A DNA stretch of 64,000 nt from Megascapheus bottae (taxonomy: Eukaryota > Chordata > Mammalia > Rodentia > Geomyidae). The stretch lies in NCBI GenBank assembly GCA_024803745.1, contig JANJXV010000004.1, positions 58,013,858 to 58,077,857 of the forward strand, written 5' to 3'. Below, piece by piece: positions 22,946 through 33,823 of the stretch. The stretch's first letter is position 1; each line of letters opens with the position of its first letter. The position numbers and the translations under genes are program-made. The notes beneath the pieces are model-generated. The model did not search any database, was not told the DNA's origin, and was given only the letters and a program-made list of their open reading frames with translations.

Positions 22946-22987
22946 CAGCTTTGATCACATGACTTTTGACGCGTCCGCGCGAGGTCG

Positions 22988-23001
22988 GTTACCTTGGCAA
23001 C
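22988..23001 (+). promoter_or_regulatory. RFX X-box motif
   Basis: The sequence GTTACC-TT-GGCAAC matches the X-box consensus GTNRCC-N(0-3)-RGYAAC at every constrained position, with a 2-bp spacer. RFX transcription factors bind such imperfect inverted repeats near the start sites of ciliary genes. It lies 43 bp before the probable exon 1 donor, so it is either just upstream of the start or in a very short first exon. RFX control of this gene is inferred; the motif itself is directly visible. Confidence 0.8.
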
Positions 23002-23044
23002 CACTGGCCTGCCCTTTGGGAAAGCGCGGGATTCCGCCGCCAAG
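22990..23044 (+). other. CEP162: Probable CEP162 non-coding exon 1 (start approximate)
   Basis: The strongest splice donor in the CpG-rich block is CAAG|GTAGGT at 23044/23045. It would join to the acceptor at 24018-24019 to give a leader before the ATG in exon 2. The 5' limit is a guess from the X-box position; the true start could be tens of bases away. There is no ATG-initiated coding frame continuous with the CEP162 frame here, so the exon is taken as 5' UTR. Confidence 0.5.
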
Positions 23045-24019
23045 GTAGGTGAAGTAGGGCCCACATTCTCCAGCGCTTGTGTTTTTCACCTTTTTCCACT
23101 TTCTGGCCTGACCGGTCTTTTACATGCTCATTTGTCTTCCCCTCCGGCGCTTCCCGGAGCTTGGGACCCCGCGGCCTACCCGTAGGTCAGGATCTGTGCC
23201 AACCCCAGGGCCCAGACTGCCCTCCTGGAGCAGATCAAAGCGGTGACGAAGGGCGCAGGCCGAGATGGACAGCTCGGAGAAGGCACCCTCCCGGCCTCCC
23301 GCGGGCCGCCCACGAAAGCCAGCGCTCTGCTGCACCCGGGGGTTCAAATCAGAAGTCGGGAGGGATCTCAATTTGGCTTCGTTACTGGGGAATTGGAGAG
23401 CTTTGCCTTGCAAATCACTGAATTCTACAGGTGTCCAGTGTTTTTGTTTTGGAGGCCGTCTTGTTGCTACAAAAAGAAACTTAATTCGTGGTGAATTTGC
23501 TGTCTTAATTTTATTAGCTATTCTGAGGATTGTTAAATCCACTGTCCGGAAACATACCCACATCTTGGAAGGGTCTTTTTGTCAAATTGCAAATAAGCAT
23601 TGGTAAAAAATAATTAGGGGAAACTAGCTGGGTTTAGGCAACTCAGACATCTTGCGCTTTGCAGAGGGGGAAAAAATGGTCTTCTTGGTTTGCGTCATTA
23701 TAATTTTAAAAAATTAAAAAAATTATCTGTTAGGATTTGAGGTCTATTTAAGATATATAAAATACACAGATATACGTAAGCTTATAAAATAATGAAGAGG
23801 TTAACTTAACAATTGTATGTTAATACATAAAAATGTAGTTCTTGACAATATTAGATACATTGTCTAAACTACTTTTTCAAATCAGTTTGCTTAATAAATT
23901 AGGAATCTTAATCAACTGACTAATTATAATTTTTGCATCATGTAATGCAGTTTCTGAAGTTTGATTGTTTTCATGATATGACACATGTTCTTAATAAGAT
24001 CTTTATTTTTTTTATTTAG
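23045..24019 (+). other. CEP162 intron 1
   Basis: A short first intron of about 975 bp. The first 300 bp remain GC-rich as part of the CpG island; the remainder is AT-rich unique sequence. It ends in a strong polypyrimidine tract followed by AG at 24018-24019. I see no recognisable repeat in it. Confidence 0.55.
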
Positions 24020-24079
24020 TGTTTGAATTTGTAAATATTTTTGGAATATTTATTTTGAGAAGCAGAAATTGATTTAACT
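24020..24079 (+). other. CEP162: 5' UTR part of CEP162 exon 2
   Basis: This is the stretch between the best acceptor (a T-rich tract then TTTAG at 24015-24019) and the start codon. It is AT-rich with no upstream ATG. A weaker acceptor nearer the ATG is possible, so the left boundary is provisional. Confidence 0.6.
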
Positions 24080-24136
24080 ATGGCTCACTATCCCCAAGAA
24101 GAACTGGATGAAGAATTTGAACAGTTCATGAAAGAG
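24080..24136 (+). CDS. CEP162: CEP162 coding exon 2 (residues 1-19)
   Basis: It encodes MAHYPQEELDEEFEQFMKE, which matches the recognisable acidic start of CEP162. The ATG is chosen because this frame continues in phase into exon 3 and matches the family's N-terminus; the context is ACTATGG, with G at +4. The exon ends in phase 0 at AAAGAG|GTAAGT, a near-perfect donor. At 19 codons it is invisible to length-filtered ORF searches. Intron 2 (24137-30615, 6.5 kb) follows. Confidence 0.93.
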
Positions 24137-24479
24137 GTAAGTAAATTCATTGTTTTAAAAGCTGTATTGTAAATACAGCTTATAGGACTCTTCAGTGTTT
24201 TCTTTGACTTCTAAAACACAATTAGTCTACCTTCAAGTCTTATCAGCAGAATATACCAAATGTCCCTCCATTTCTTTCTCATTTCCAATGCTGGTGCCAG
24301 CAGGGTCACCTTGCCTATTGATCAGCTCACCTGGCGTATTTCAACTGTTTCTAACTAATGTCCTAGCATTCCTTTCTCCTCACTGCAGCCAGGTGAGCTG
24401 TTGCACGCATCTGACTCTTTTCCTCCCCAGTATGTAAAATGCTATTGGTCTTCTCATACATATTACATAATAAATCTGT

Positions 24480-24720
24480 GGTTCATAAAGCCCTTCAGAA
24501 TTTTGTTCATGTCTGCCGCACTGATTATCGCTCCTCCACTTTATTTCTCCTACTTCAACCCTATTTTTTCCCTTAGTGTGTCAAGCTTATTTCATTCTGG
24601 AGGTTCCTAGCTCCCTATTCCTGCCGTAAACAATGCTGTTCCTATATTCACCTTGCTATTGAAGCTCTTATTTAAAATATTGCCACTTCAAAGAGACCTT
24701 TTCAGTTAACCAGACCACTT
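24480..24720 (+). mobile_element. Possible L2 (ancient LINE) relic
   Basis: Diffuse similarity to the L2 3' region: a CATAAAGCCCTTCAGAAT-like phrase, then CAATGCTGTTCCTATATTCA, and a CACTTCAAAGAGACCTTTTC-like end. Highly diverged, as expected for a pre-eutherian element. Confidence 0.45.
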
Positions 24721-24811
24721 CTTGGGGTACCATGTATTTTCTTTCATTTCTGCTTCTCATTCCTCCTTCCCTCCTCCCCTTTCCCCTTTATTTTCCTTTC
24801 CCTTTCATATA

Positions 24812-24890
24812 TACATGTGTGTGTATATATATATATATAGTCATATGTATACATGTTTTTGATATGTGTGTAGATATATAGATATATACC
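24812..24890. repeat. AT/GT-rich simple repeat
   Basis: Interspersed (TA)n, (TG)n and TATG motifs. A similar patch occurs at 25598-25690. Confidence 0.8.
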
Positions 24891-25273
24891 AATTGCCAAG
24901 ATGTTATGTCAGAATGAATTTCACTTCCATTTTGGAAAACTGATTTTTATAGTTTAAATGTGTACACATTTTTCAAATTATATTTATTTAAAGTAAATTA
25001 GTAATGGATCATATAGAATTTCGAAAGATGTTTCTCTTCTACCCTTCTCATGCCACCCCTTCTAGAAAGGCACTAACCAACACTCTTCCACTTTTTTATG
25101 TCTCCCTCTCACATCTACCTGTTAATCATAGAAGCTCTAATCTCGTATTAGATAGTGGGATAAAGCAATGTTTTAATACTCAGAATAAAAGCAATGGTTT
25201 TAGGGCTCATACTAACTTCATTGGTAATTTTGATAAATTAATGTTCGATCTGTTTGTTAAAAGATTTAGTTTA

Positions 25274-25470
25274 TGGGCTGGAATATTGCTTAGTGGTAGA
25301 GTACTTGCCTATTTTGATTCCTCAGAAGCCCTAATTTTGATTCCTCTGTGTCATATAAACAGAAGTGACCCTGTGGCTCAAGTGGTAGAGTGCTAGCCTT
25401 GAACAAAAGAAGCTCTGCCCAGGCCTTGAGTTCAAGCCCTGAAACTGGCAAAAAAATAAATAAAGCTTAT
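25274..25470 (+). mobile_element. SINE, ID-like dimer with a disturbed middle
   Basis: Left half GCTTAGTGGTAGAGTACTTG, then a partial internal duplication around TTTTGATTCCTC, then the right half with GGCTCAAGTGGTAGAGTGC and GAGTTCAAGCCCTGAAACTG, and an A-rich tail. Confidence 0.85.
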
Positions 25471-25597
25471 TGACATTATATTTGTATGTATAAATATTAT
25501 ATTTGTATATACAATATGCATTTATTATACATGTACTATATAAACATAATGAATGTATTAATTTTAAAATATACATAAGTATAGTATACACCATATA

Positions 25598-25690
25598 CCA
25601 TATCTATGTGTGTGTGTATATATATAACCATACACATAAATGTATGCACATATGATATATATATATGGTGTATATATATATGTATGGTAT
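25598..25690. repeat. AT/GT-rich simple repeat
   Basis: Alternating purine-pyrimidine TA/TG dinucleotides with short interruptions. Confidence 0.8.
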
Positions 25691-25849
25691 ATATGGAACA
25701 ACCAGTTTTTAAAATTCACTCACTTTATGTAAAATTCAGTGGTTTTAAAGGTTTTAACTTTCATTACAGTTGTGTTTAAAACATATTTATCATCACAGAA
25801 AGAAAATCCTGTATCTGTTAGTAGTTTTCCAAAGATTAAAAAAAAAATG

Positions 25850-26240
25850 GAATCATGCATTATTTGACCTTTAGTGTCTGTTTTTTTGTACTTATTTCTT
25901 TTAGTAACTGTAAGCCTTTTTCCGAAGTCTTTCCATATTGTAGCATATATTAGTTCATTCTTACAGCCGAATAATATGCCATTGTGTGGTAAAGGGCATG
26001 CTGCATTTGTTCATTTGCTTAGTATTTGATGGATATTTAAGATAGTTCTGTCTTGAGGCAATTATGAATTATGTACAAGATTTTGCAAGGATGTGTGTTT
26101 TCATTTCTCATATGCTAATTCTATGTGTACTGTTTAACCGCTGGGAGGGTATGAGACTATTGTTAGAGTAGCTGTAACTGCTTACATTCTCAGTAGCTGT
26201 ATATTAGGGTTTTTGTTTCTCTTTGTCCTTGCTAATTCTG
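25850..26240 (-). mobile_element. Ancient L1 3' region fragment
   Basis: Contains the recognisable reverse L1 phrases CCGAATAATATGCCATTGTG and GATGGATATTTAAGATAG (old L1 ORF2 C-terminus and end), much more diverged than the rodent-specific L1 copies. Confidence 0.65.
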
Positions 26241-26277
26241 TAATTTTGTTCTTTTTTGAGGTCATCTCTTTAATGCC

Positions 26278-26407
26278 ATTCCCGGGGCTTGAACTCATGG
26301 ACTGGGTGTTGTCTCTGAGCATTTTTGCTTAAGGATAACATTCTACCATTTGAGCCACAGCTCCACCTCCAGTATTTTGGTGGTTAATTGGAGATAAGAG
26401 TTTTTTG
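26278..26407 (-). mobile_element. Outer SINE (7SL/ID), first part
   Basis: Reverse SINE right half (GGGGCTTGAACTCATGGACT, then GAGCCACAGCTCCACCTCC) up to the linker, where a younger SINE is inserted. Confidence 0.8.
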
Positions 26408-26661
26408 TTGTTGTTGTTTGTTTGTTTTGTTTTGTTTTTGGTCGGTATTAGAGCTTGAACTCTGGGGCCGGCGCTGTCCCTGAGCTCTTCAGCTCAAGGC
26501 TACCACCCTACTCCTTGAGCCATAGCGCCACTTCCGGTTTTCTAGGGGTTAATTGGAGATAAGAATCTCATGGTCATTAGTGCCCTGGCTGGCTTTGAAC
26601 CTGGCAGATCTCAACCGCCTGAGTAGCTAAGATTATAGTCATGAGCCACTTGGCCTGGCTA
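26408..26661 (-). mobile_element. Inner SINE (7SL/ID), nested insertion
   Basis: A complete reverse SINE with its tail visible as a T/G-rich run at 26408-26440, then the right half, linker and 7SL half ending near 26659. It is flanked by AGATAAGAGTTTT and AGATAACAGTTTT, a target duplication with one mismatch. Confidence 0.85.
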
Positions 26662-26775
26662 AGATAACAGTTTTATAGATTTTCCTACCCAGGCTGGTTT
26701 TAAACTGAGATCCTCAGTTCTCATCCTCCTGTGTAGGTAGAATTACATGTGAGTCACTGGCACCTACCACAGTTT
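26662..26775 (-). mobile_element. Outer SINE (7SL/ID), second part
   Basis: Continues the reverse outer SINE: linker, then TTTAAACTGAGATCCTCAG and the 7SL-like half. Confidence 0.8.
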
Positions 26776-27140
26776 TTTGTTTTCTTTTGTTTTTAATGAT
26801 AACAACCTGGAAAGCAGTGTGGACAGATTTGGAAGTCAGAATGCCCGCATTGTGTTAGATGGAAAGAATGACTGAGACTCTTCATTTTTTACGGCCCTGA
26901 AGTGTCAGTGGTTCTATACCTGTGCTATAGATAAGCAGAAAAAAATGTTGTGAGAAGAGAGTAGATTATTTCAAAATGATCATGATGGCTAGGGACTAAA
27001 TAGAAAACTATATAGCTAGTTAACAGAGCTTCAGGTGAAGTTCCCTTCATCATATTGGATGTCAATGAAGACAGTGAGTTCTTTTTGAGCATTTTGAAAT
27101 TGAAACTCTTAGAAGTCTTTTTGTTGTTGTTGTTTGCCAT

Positions 27141-27146
<6 letters not shown>

Positions 27147-27203
<57 letters not shown>

Positions 27204-27211
27204 TATGTGTA
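27147..27211. repeat. (GT)n microsatellite
   Basis: About 27 uninterrupted GT units followed by a variant TTTGTATGTGTAT end. The His/Thr and Cys/Val runs in overlapping open frames come from this repeat. Confidence 0.95.
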
Positions 27212-28411
27212 TTGTCATTTTAGAAATTGCAAAGTCTCATTTTGGTATCCTAGTTGTGTGGTAGAAAGTAGATAGGCTCGTAGGACAGACTTGACTTAAT
27301 TTGAATGCACTTCAGGCATCATTTAACCTCTCTGAGCTTCCCTGTTCTCATCAATAAATTACTGCAAGATTATTTCAAGGTGAAGTGAAGTAATGTGAAT
27401 GCGTCCCTGACGTAGAGAACTGGAGAATGAGAAGGAATTGGAAACACAGTCCTAGAGAGGTCTTGAGCTGACAGATATACAGGAGGGCCCAACATTATTT
27501 CATGTGTTGGTGGGCATGGAATTGAATAGCAACATAGTGAGAGTAATGCTGGCCTGATCAAGTACCATAAGGCTAAGAGTTGGTTACCTGTAACAAATTC
27601 TGCAGTGTGAGGAGGGAAGGATGACAGATAAGTCATTTGTGGCATTTGGGAAGCTTTTGCTTCCTGGAGGAAAGCTGTTTGAAAGGAAACCAGATTCTAA
27701 GGGATTAATGGTCAATTAAGAAATTTTTATATACAGGAAATGCCATAGGTACACTGAAAGGAAGGCAGGAATAAGGAAGTTTTTCTCTTTGTTTTGCCCT
27801 TCCACACCTCTGTGAATATAAGGTAAAGTATTGGCTCTTTGATTTGGGTGCAGTGCTAGGTGTAGTCCTGAGCCAGGTGTATGATGTGGGGGAGGAGTAA
27901 GCCTGGGGAGCAGAGAGAAGCAAGAGGCATGGATTACATCAGAAGCACCTAAGAAAGAGATGGGAGGGAAATGCAATCCCTGTGCAGGTTTTGTTGGTAG
28001 TGCAGAACAGGCTTGTGCCTTGGGAGAGGCAAGAGGTTCTTTAGTAGATGAGTTTAGTGAGGGGAAGATAGATGGTAATGCTGGCTGAGGTCTTTGATTT
28101 CTCAGTAAAAAGGGGGAACTCTGGTTTATTGTCTAGGAGGAAGCACTGCACTGGGGCTTTAGAATGAGTGAAATGATTTAGAATGAGTGAAAAAGGATAC
28201 ATCCAAGTGTTAAATCAGTGTGACAAATCATAATTTCTCTAGACAACATCATCATCTTCTCTGAAATTTAGACAATAGTCTTGGAGTTCTGAATTCTTTT
28301 GCCATGATTAACTTTGTTCAACAGCTTTATACTGTTAAACCTTAGAGTACATGTAGAAGATAAGAACAAATACTTACGTTGTGATGTTTTCATACTTGTC
28401 CGTGATTTTCT
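27212..28411. other. CEP162 intron 2, unassigned stretch
   Basis: Unique-looking intronic sequence of moderate GC. Several 70-90 codon minus-strand frames lack any family resemblance. Confidence 0.45.
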
Positions 28412-29375
28412 TTTTTTGGGTGTGTTCCCTTCTCTTTTTTTTTGGTAAGATTTGAAAAGGGTCTGTCAGTTTTGTTAATTTTTTCAAAGAATAGACAGTT
28501 TATTTTGTTGATTCTTCTATTTTTTTATCTCGAGTTCATTTATTTCTGATTTAATTTTAATAATTTGTTTCCTTCTAGTGGATTGAGGTTTGGTTTGTTG
28601 CTCTTTTTCCATGGGCTTAAAAGATGTGTTAATAAATTGTTGGTTTAAGACTTCTCAAATTTGTTAAGATAGGCACTCTGAGCTATAAGTTTTCCTCTGA
28701 GTATTGCCTTTGCTGTATCCCAAAGGACCTGGTATTTTGTGTGCTCCTTTTTGTTGAATACCTTAAGCTGTTGAATTTCTGTTCTAATCTCTTCAGTGAC
28801 CCACTAGTGATTCACCAATGTGTTGTTCAATCTCCATGAGTTAGTTACATGATTTTCTATGTTGACATTTGGTGTTGAGTTCCAATTTTATACCTTTGTG
28901 GTCTCAGAGAATGCAGCGAATGGTTTCAGTATTTCTGAATTTGCACAGATTTGCTTTGTGCCCTAAATGTCTTCTATTTTAGAAAATGTTCCGTGTGCTA
29001 CATAATAGAATGTATGTTTTGGTGGTGCTGGGTGGAACAGTCTGCAGATGTCTGTTAGGTCTATTTGGTGTCTGCAGTTATTCAGCTATGAAGTTTCTTT
29101 GTCGAGTTTTTGCCTTGTTGATCTATCTAGAGGTGACAGTGATATGTTAAAGTCACCAACAATCACTGTGTTTGAGTCTATTTGTGTTTTTAGTATAAGT
29201 AGTGTTTGATGAAATTGAGTGCTCCACCATTTGGTAAGTTAGACCCTCCTCAAGACAAACTCTCTTTCTGTATTAACCTTATGTAACAACCTTCTTTGTC
29301 TCTTCTCACTAGTTTTAGTTTGAACTCTATTTTATCTGATACAAAGATGGCAACTCCAGCCTGCTTATGTGGACC
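28412..29375 (-). mobile_element. L1 ORF2 N-terminal segment, inverted 5' part of a twin-primed insertion
   Basis: Collinear in reverse with the ORF2 endonuclease/linker part of the L1 copy at 48770-49750 (for example GGGTGTGTTCCCTTCTC at its left edge). It is joined at about 29375 to a forward-oriented L1 3' end, so the two halves point in opposite directions. Confidence 0.8.
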
Positions 29376-29915
29376 ATTTTCCCCATTCATAAGGAAATGG
29401 AAAAACTTGGGAAAAATCATATAAAGTTAAGTAAGCCAGACCCAAAGAAACATAGGCTTCATGGTTTCCCTCATTTGTAATAAGTAGTACACATCCAGGA
29501 TTTTCCTAGTAGAGAACCACAATAGATCTATAGCTATGTGGATGTGGACATACAGAATGAGAATGAAGATTTTCTCCCTTGCCCTCTCTCCCTCTTCTGC
29601 TCTCCCCCTTTCTCCCCTTCTCCTTTTTCTCCTCTCTCCCTCCCCCTTCTCTCTTTGGTTTGGTTTCTCTCCTATGGTTTATCTCATGCCACTGTATCTG
29701 TATTTGGTACCTGGTATATTGTATATAATTTATTTGAAATAGGGAAGGGAAGGGGAAAAACAAGATGATTGGGAGGGGTGGGGGGAAGGAACTGGGAGAA
29801 AAACATCAGAAGCAGTATCAATGTTCAAGAAGTAGTGTACCCATGCCTGTCGAATGTAACTGTAACCCCTCTTTACATCACCCCAACGATAAAATGCAAA
29901 TGTAAAAAAAATAAA
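29376..29915 (+). mobile_element. L1 ORF2 C-terminus and 3' UTR, 3' part of a twin-primed insertion
   Basis: Forward L1: the last ORF2 codons (CCCATTCATAAGGAAATGGA, then CAAAGAAACATAGGC), followed by the 3' UTR with a pyrimidine-rich tract at 29578-29655, a G-rich run near 29771-29786, and a terminal A-rich tail. The inverted 5' part precedes it directly. Confidence 0.8.
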
Positions 29916-30219
29916 AGGACAAACACTCTCCTCAACAAGTGGCTTAAGCAAATTTTCTTTGTTGTGCTTTGCTTGTTTAATTCTACCTATGAAATCAGTG
30001 TTCAAACACATTCTTGACTTTAAACTTACACACCTGTGTTTATAGGTAAGAATAGATATGTTCACTGGGACATGATATATTATATAGGACTCTAGACATT
30101 CACACATTGAGGCCAAAGGAAGATGTGCACAGGAGTAGTTGGTGAAGGCACAGGAGCTATGTGCATGCATACAATCACATAAAATATTCCATTAAGGAGC
30201 CCCAAGAAAAGAAAATAGG

Positions 30220-30500
30220 ATACAGTTTAGTTGCCATTGTTGCTGTTTTTGATTTCTTTGCTGTTTGTCTTGTTTGTTTGTTTGTTGGTTTGTATTTGGG
30301 AGGGCAAAGGAGGGTACGGAACAAAGAGAACAAGGGTGAACAAATACAACTGTGATGCTCACTAGACACTGTATGGAAAATGAACTACATCTTGTGTGTG
30401 GGGATGGGAGGGAAAACCAGGAGATAAGATTCAAAAAGAATTGTATTCATTACTCATTACCTGATTTTTGCTTCAATAACAATAAAAACAATAAAATATC
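30220..30500 (+). mobile_element. Older L1-like 3' UTR fragment
   Basis: G-rich stretch (TTTGGGAGGGCAAAGGAGGG), a GGAAAACCAGGAGATAAGA region and an AATAAAAACAATAAAATA end. It resembles an L1 3' UTR but not the common family; it ends 115 bp before CEP162 exon 3. Confidence 0.5.
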
Positions 30501-30615
30501 TTTTTGTTCAAAGTATTTTATGTGATAAAATATATAAGAGAATATATTTTAATGACTAAGTTGGAATTTTCCTATTACAGTATATTTTAAATTTTATAAT
30601 TTGCCTCTGATTCAG

Positions 30616-30727
30616 CTTTCAGATGATTCTTTTGAAAATTTAAATAAAACACCCAAACATCCCTCAGAAGAAAAGAAGAAAGATGCAGTACCTTGGTGGA
30701 TAACTGAAGATGAATTTGAAGATGATG
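30616..30727 (+). CDS. CEP162: CEP162 coding exon 3 (residues 20-57)
   Basis: The acceptor GATTCAG|CTTTCA opens with LSDDSFENLN and the exon ends GATGATG|GTAAAT. The 112 bp give 37 codons plus the first base of Gly57. Features include a Lys/Glu-rich patch and the conserved PWWITEDEF segment, a recognisable CEP162 N-terminal motif. Translation read past the donor runs on for about 18 residues by chance, so the open frame looks longer than the exon. The reading phase fits exons 2 and 4 exactly. Confidence 0.93.
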
Positions 30728-31979
30728 GTAAATTTTGTAAACATTTTGTTTTAAATTATTTGATCACAAGAGTTCAATTAAGACCAATTCCAGATATTGT
30801 TACAGTATGAACATATAAAGAGTACTATTAGTGTGGAATTTTGAGGCTTGAATTGATTTTCATTGCCTTTAAATTTTATTATGCAATTGATAATAAAAGG
30901 TTTAATGGTAAATTGATTTAAAAGTGATTTAATAATTCTGGTACTGCATTCATGTAGCTACACAGGGAAAGTTTTAACAAATCTGTAAGTTTTGGTATCA
31001 CATTTTGTTTGTAAGTATTTTTACTAGTCATTAACAAACTGAAAAAATATATCAGTATATGTATAGTTATATTTCTCTTTCCCTCTCTATATAATACACA
31101 TAATATACATTACTTATATATGTATATATTATTTGTTAATTATATGTATATAATACATATAAAATGGGACTGGGTGTGAGCTCATACATATGAGATATAT
31201 ATCTTCCTGTATTATATATAAATGCCTACAGAATATATATAGATATATAGAAATTTCTCTGTATTGCTGTATCTCATAGTCACCCTTTCTCTAGAAGTCT
31301 AGCCTCTCTAATTTCAAATTTAGCATCCTTTGTAATTGCTATTCTTCCTTCTGGCAGTTGTCATCCTTTCCCACATCGTCTAATTACCTTATCATTCTTC
31401 AGATTTTTGCAGTATTACTTCTGTGCAGAATGAATTTTTTTTCCAGTCCAGATATGACCCTTCTCCATTAACAGCATGTGGATTTCCTCTGAAGCTCTGG
31501 AGTTGCTTCTCCAGTGGTTACTGCTTTCTTTCTTTCTTCCACAAGGCTTGTCTCTTTTAGACCTTTTCCTCCATCTTCTTACAAAGCATGTCATCAAACC
31601 ACCTACTATCTCTCCTTGTTGTCTACTTATGTGCATGTTATTCTTGATTTCTCAAAGACTTTTCAGCATCACCTCCAATTCTCCTGTCTATTCTTACTGA
31701 CTTACGATTCAAGTCATTACTCCCTACTCATCATGATAACTTCTCTTATCTTTCATAAAAGATAATGGCCCCTAAGGACCACCCTATGGGAGTCTTGCAT
31801 CATGACTCATTTGAACTGTCAATTTCTACTGTTTATAACATTGGCTTATGCTAGTGTAATTTCACTAGCCTCCTCGGGTATCACACACACCTAGCCTTCT
31901 GCCTTGGGCTGAATCATATGTCCTCTTCCTTTAATACTTTTGTTAAGTGTTCATGTGAACTGGTTCTCTATGGCCATAA
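30728..31979. other. CEP162 intron 3, first part
   Basis: Includes an AT-rich simple-repeat zone at about 31040-31255 (TATA/TACATA motifs). The remainder is unique-looking. Confidence 0.5.
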
Positions 31980-32195
31980 GTCTTAGTTCAAGTGATAACT
32001 TCTTGGTGAAGCTTTCTTGGGTACCCTCTTTAAATTTGCTATGCTCTCCACATACTTGTCCCCAGTTTTCTTCTCCCTTCTGCTACTCCTTGTAAGCTCA
32101 TAGAGCAAGTGTTCTTTGTTTTATTCACTGAGAAATCTTAGCACTGAAGACAGTTCCCAACATCAGTAAGTATTTGCTGTTGGTTGTCTGCTTTT
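31980..32195 (+). mobile_element. L2 (ancient LINE) 3' end relic
   Basis: Tracks the L2 3' end: a CAAGTGATAACTTCTTGGTG-like phrase, a pyrimidine-rich centre, TTGTAAGCTCATAGAGCAAG, and an end like CAGTAAGTATTTGCTGTTGG. An old, diverged, pan-mammalian repeat. Confidence 0.65.
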
Positions 32196-32474
32196 TGTGT
32201 TGTACAGTAACTTTCTAATGACAAAGGCCTTTATTACATGCAAGCATTAATACTGTTCAAGGTCCATACTTCATCAAAAAATCTGAATAATATTAAAAAT
32301 ATTTGCTATATGAACAGAAATTATACTGTTTTGCTTAGGTTTCATATAACATTTAAGAAATTTACTTTGGTCATATTGAAGTTTTTATCTCATTGCCTGT
32401 AGCTGGCTATATAGACATCCTACTAACATTTAAGCTTTTCAGATATTTTTGCCTGGGACTGATCTTAGAGCAAG

Positions 32475-32645
32475 ATCCGCCGTTCTTTTCCTTTGGCTGG
32501 GATCACAGGTGTGGGCACCAAGCCTGGCTTATCAATTTGAGAAGCAGTCTTACTAATGGTCCAGGCTGGCCTCAAACCATTTTCCTCCTAGTTTTTACTT
32601 CCTAAGTGACTAAGGTTTCAGTCATGAGCCTTAGCTCTGGAGCCT
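32475..32645 (-). mobile_element. Degraded 7SL-like SINE
   Basis: Weak similarity to a reverse B1/7SL half (GGCTGGGATCACAGGTGTGG and CATGAGCCTTAGCTC). Confidence 0.4.
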
Positions 32646-32884
32646 AAAACATTTGTAGTATAAAAAAAATGTCAAAGGTTCAGAAAGAAGAATATACTCC
32701 TTTGTATCCATTGTCTTAAAAAAAAAAACAAAACTATTTTTAATTTATGGTCAGTCATGGTTCTCCCATGTCCCTTACTTTCTCCATTTCCTCCATTAGA
32801 TTAGAAAAAAGGAGTTTAGTTCCTTACTACTGCTGTACTCAAGATATTTCCAAGTATTTCTTTTCTTTTCTTTATTGTTTTTGT

Positions 32885-33105
32885 TTTTGTTTTTGATACA
32901 GGTCCTCAGGACCTGGGCACTGTCCTGTGCTTTTTTACTTAAGGCTCCCACTGTACCACTTGAACTGGGGCTCCACTTTGGACCTTTTGGTAGTTAACTA
33001 GAGATCAGAGTCTCACAGACTTTTCTGCCCAGTGTTGCTTTGAACTGTGATGCCCAGATTTCAGTGTCTTGAATGCTTAGGATTATAGACATGAGCCATC
33101 GGTGA
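32885..33105 (-). mobile_element. SINE, 7SL/ID type
   Basis: Reverse copy: right half with GACCTGGGCACTGTCCTGTG, linker with AACTAGAGATCAGAGTCTCA, 7SL half with AGGATTATAGACATGAGCCA. Confidence 0.8.
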
Positions 33106-33823
33106 AATACCTGATGGTATTTCTTAGAATAAGTACTCTTTTAAAACATAATTGTGACATTGTCTAAGAAGTTCCAATAGTAATTGTTAATATCATCTAA
33201 TATTTAATCAGTCATAAAACAATTTTCTTATGTTCAAGTGGATTAACCTTAGAGAAAATTTTACTGTCTAGAATACTATGAGGCTAAGGTAGCCTCATTG
33301 CCCCAACAGTAAACATGTATACTGGGAACTATCCTGCAGGAAGTCATTGTTTGTAGCCAGTGTTTCAGTGTAATGAGTTTAAATATCATTTAATGTTTCC
33401 ATCTACTTATTTGGTGTAATATTTATACTAACTTTTGTTAATATAGTGCTAGATCTTGTCTGACCTCTGTAATTCTCTTTCCTTGAACCTATTTTTCCTG
33501 CGTTTTTTTTTTCTACTACTAGTTCATGCTGTGCACATCTATGTATGACAGGAGAAAAGTGATGTGGGATACTGTATTAAGTACTTAGGCTTCAGCACAT
33601 TTTTCTGAGGTCTTATGCAAAAATTTGAAATATTCTATTTAATAAGAGGCATTACACTCAAATAGAATTACATTTTGTGAATTGTAGATCTAATAGCTTT
33701 TTACTCCCTGTAGTGGATGTATTGTAGCTATTTGTGCACAAAATTAATGTAACAATATTTTTATGTTGACACAGTGATAAACAGTTCCCTGAACATAAAT
33801 AACCAACTCAATTAAATTCGTAG

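Larger units (their letters stand above)
22700..23350 (+). promoter_or_regulatory. CEP162: CpG-rich promoter region of CEP162
   Basis: GC content and CpG frequency rise sharply here compared with the AT-rich surroundings. The stretch holds recognisable promoter motifs in a 260-bp span: a ZNF143-like site, an ETS-like CTTCCGG at 22774-22780, a CACGTGAC E-box at 22938-22945, and an RFX X-box at 22988-23001. No TATA box is evident, which fits a housekeeping or ciliary CpG-island promoter with dispersed starts. The best splice donor follows at 23045. Open frames that cross this region on both strands are a by-product of high GC. Confidence 0.75.

Noticed and set aside
23077..23606. Open frames of 83-147 codons on both strands in the CpG-rich block
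   Set aside because: High GC lowers stop frequency; none joins the CEP162 frame or resembles a family.
26925..27264. His/Thr-repeat and Cys/Val-repeat proteins
   Set aside because: Translation of a (GT)n microsatellite.
30616..30810. Exon 3 read as a complete 69-codon gene
   Set aside because: The frame passes through a good splice donor at 30728; phase and similarity show it is an internal CEP162 exon.
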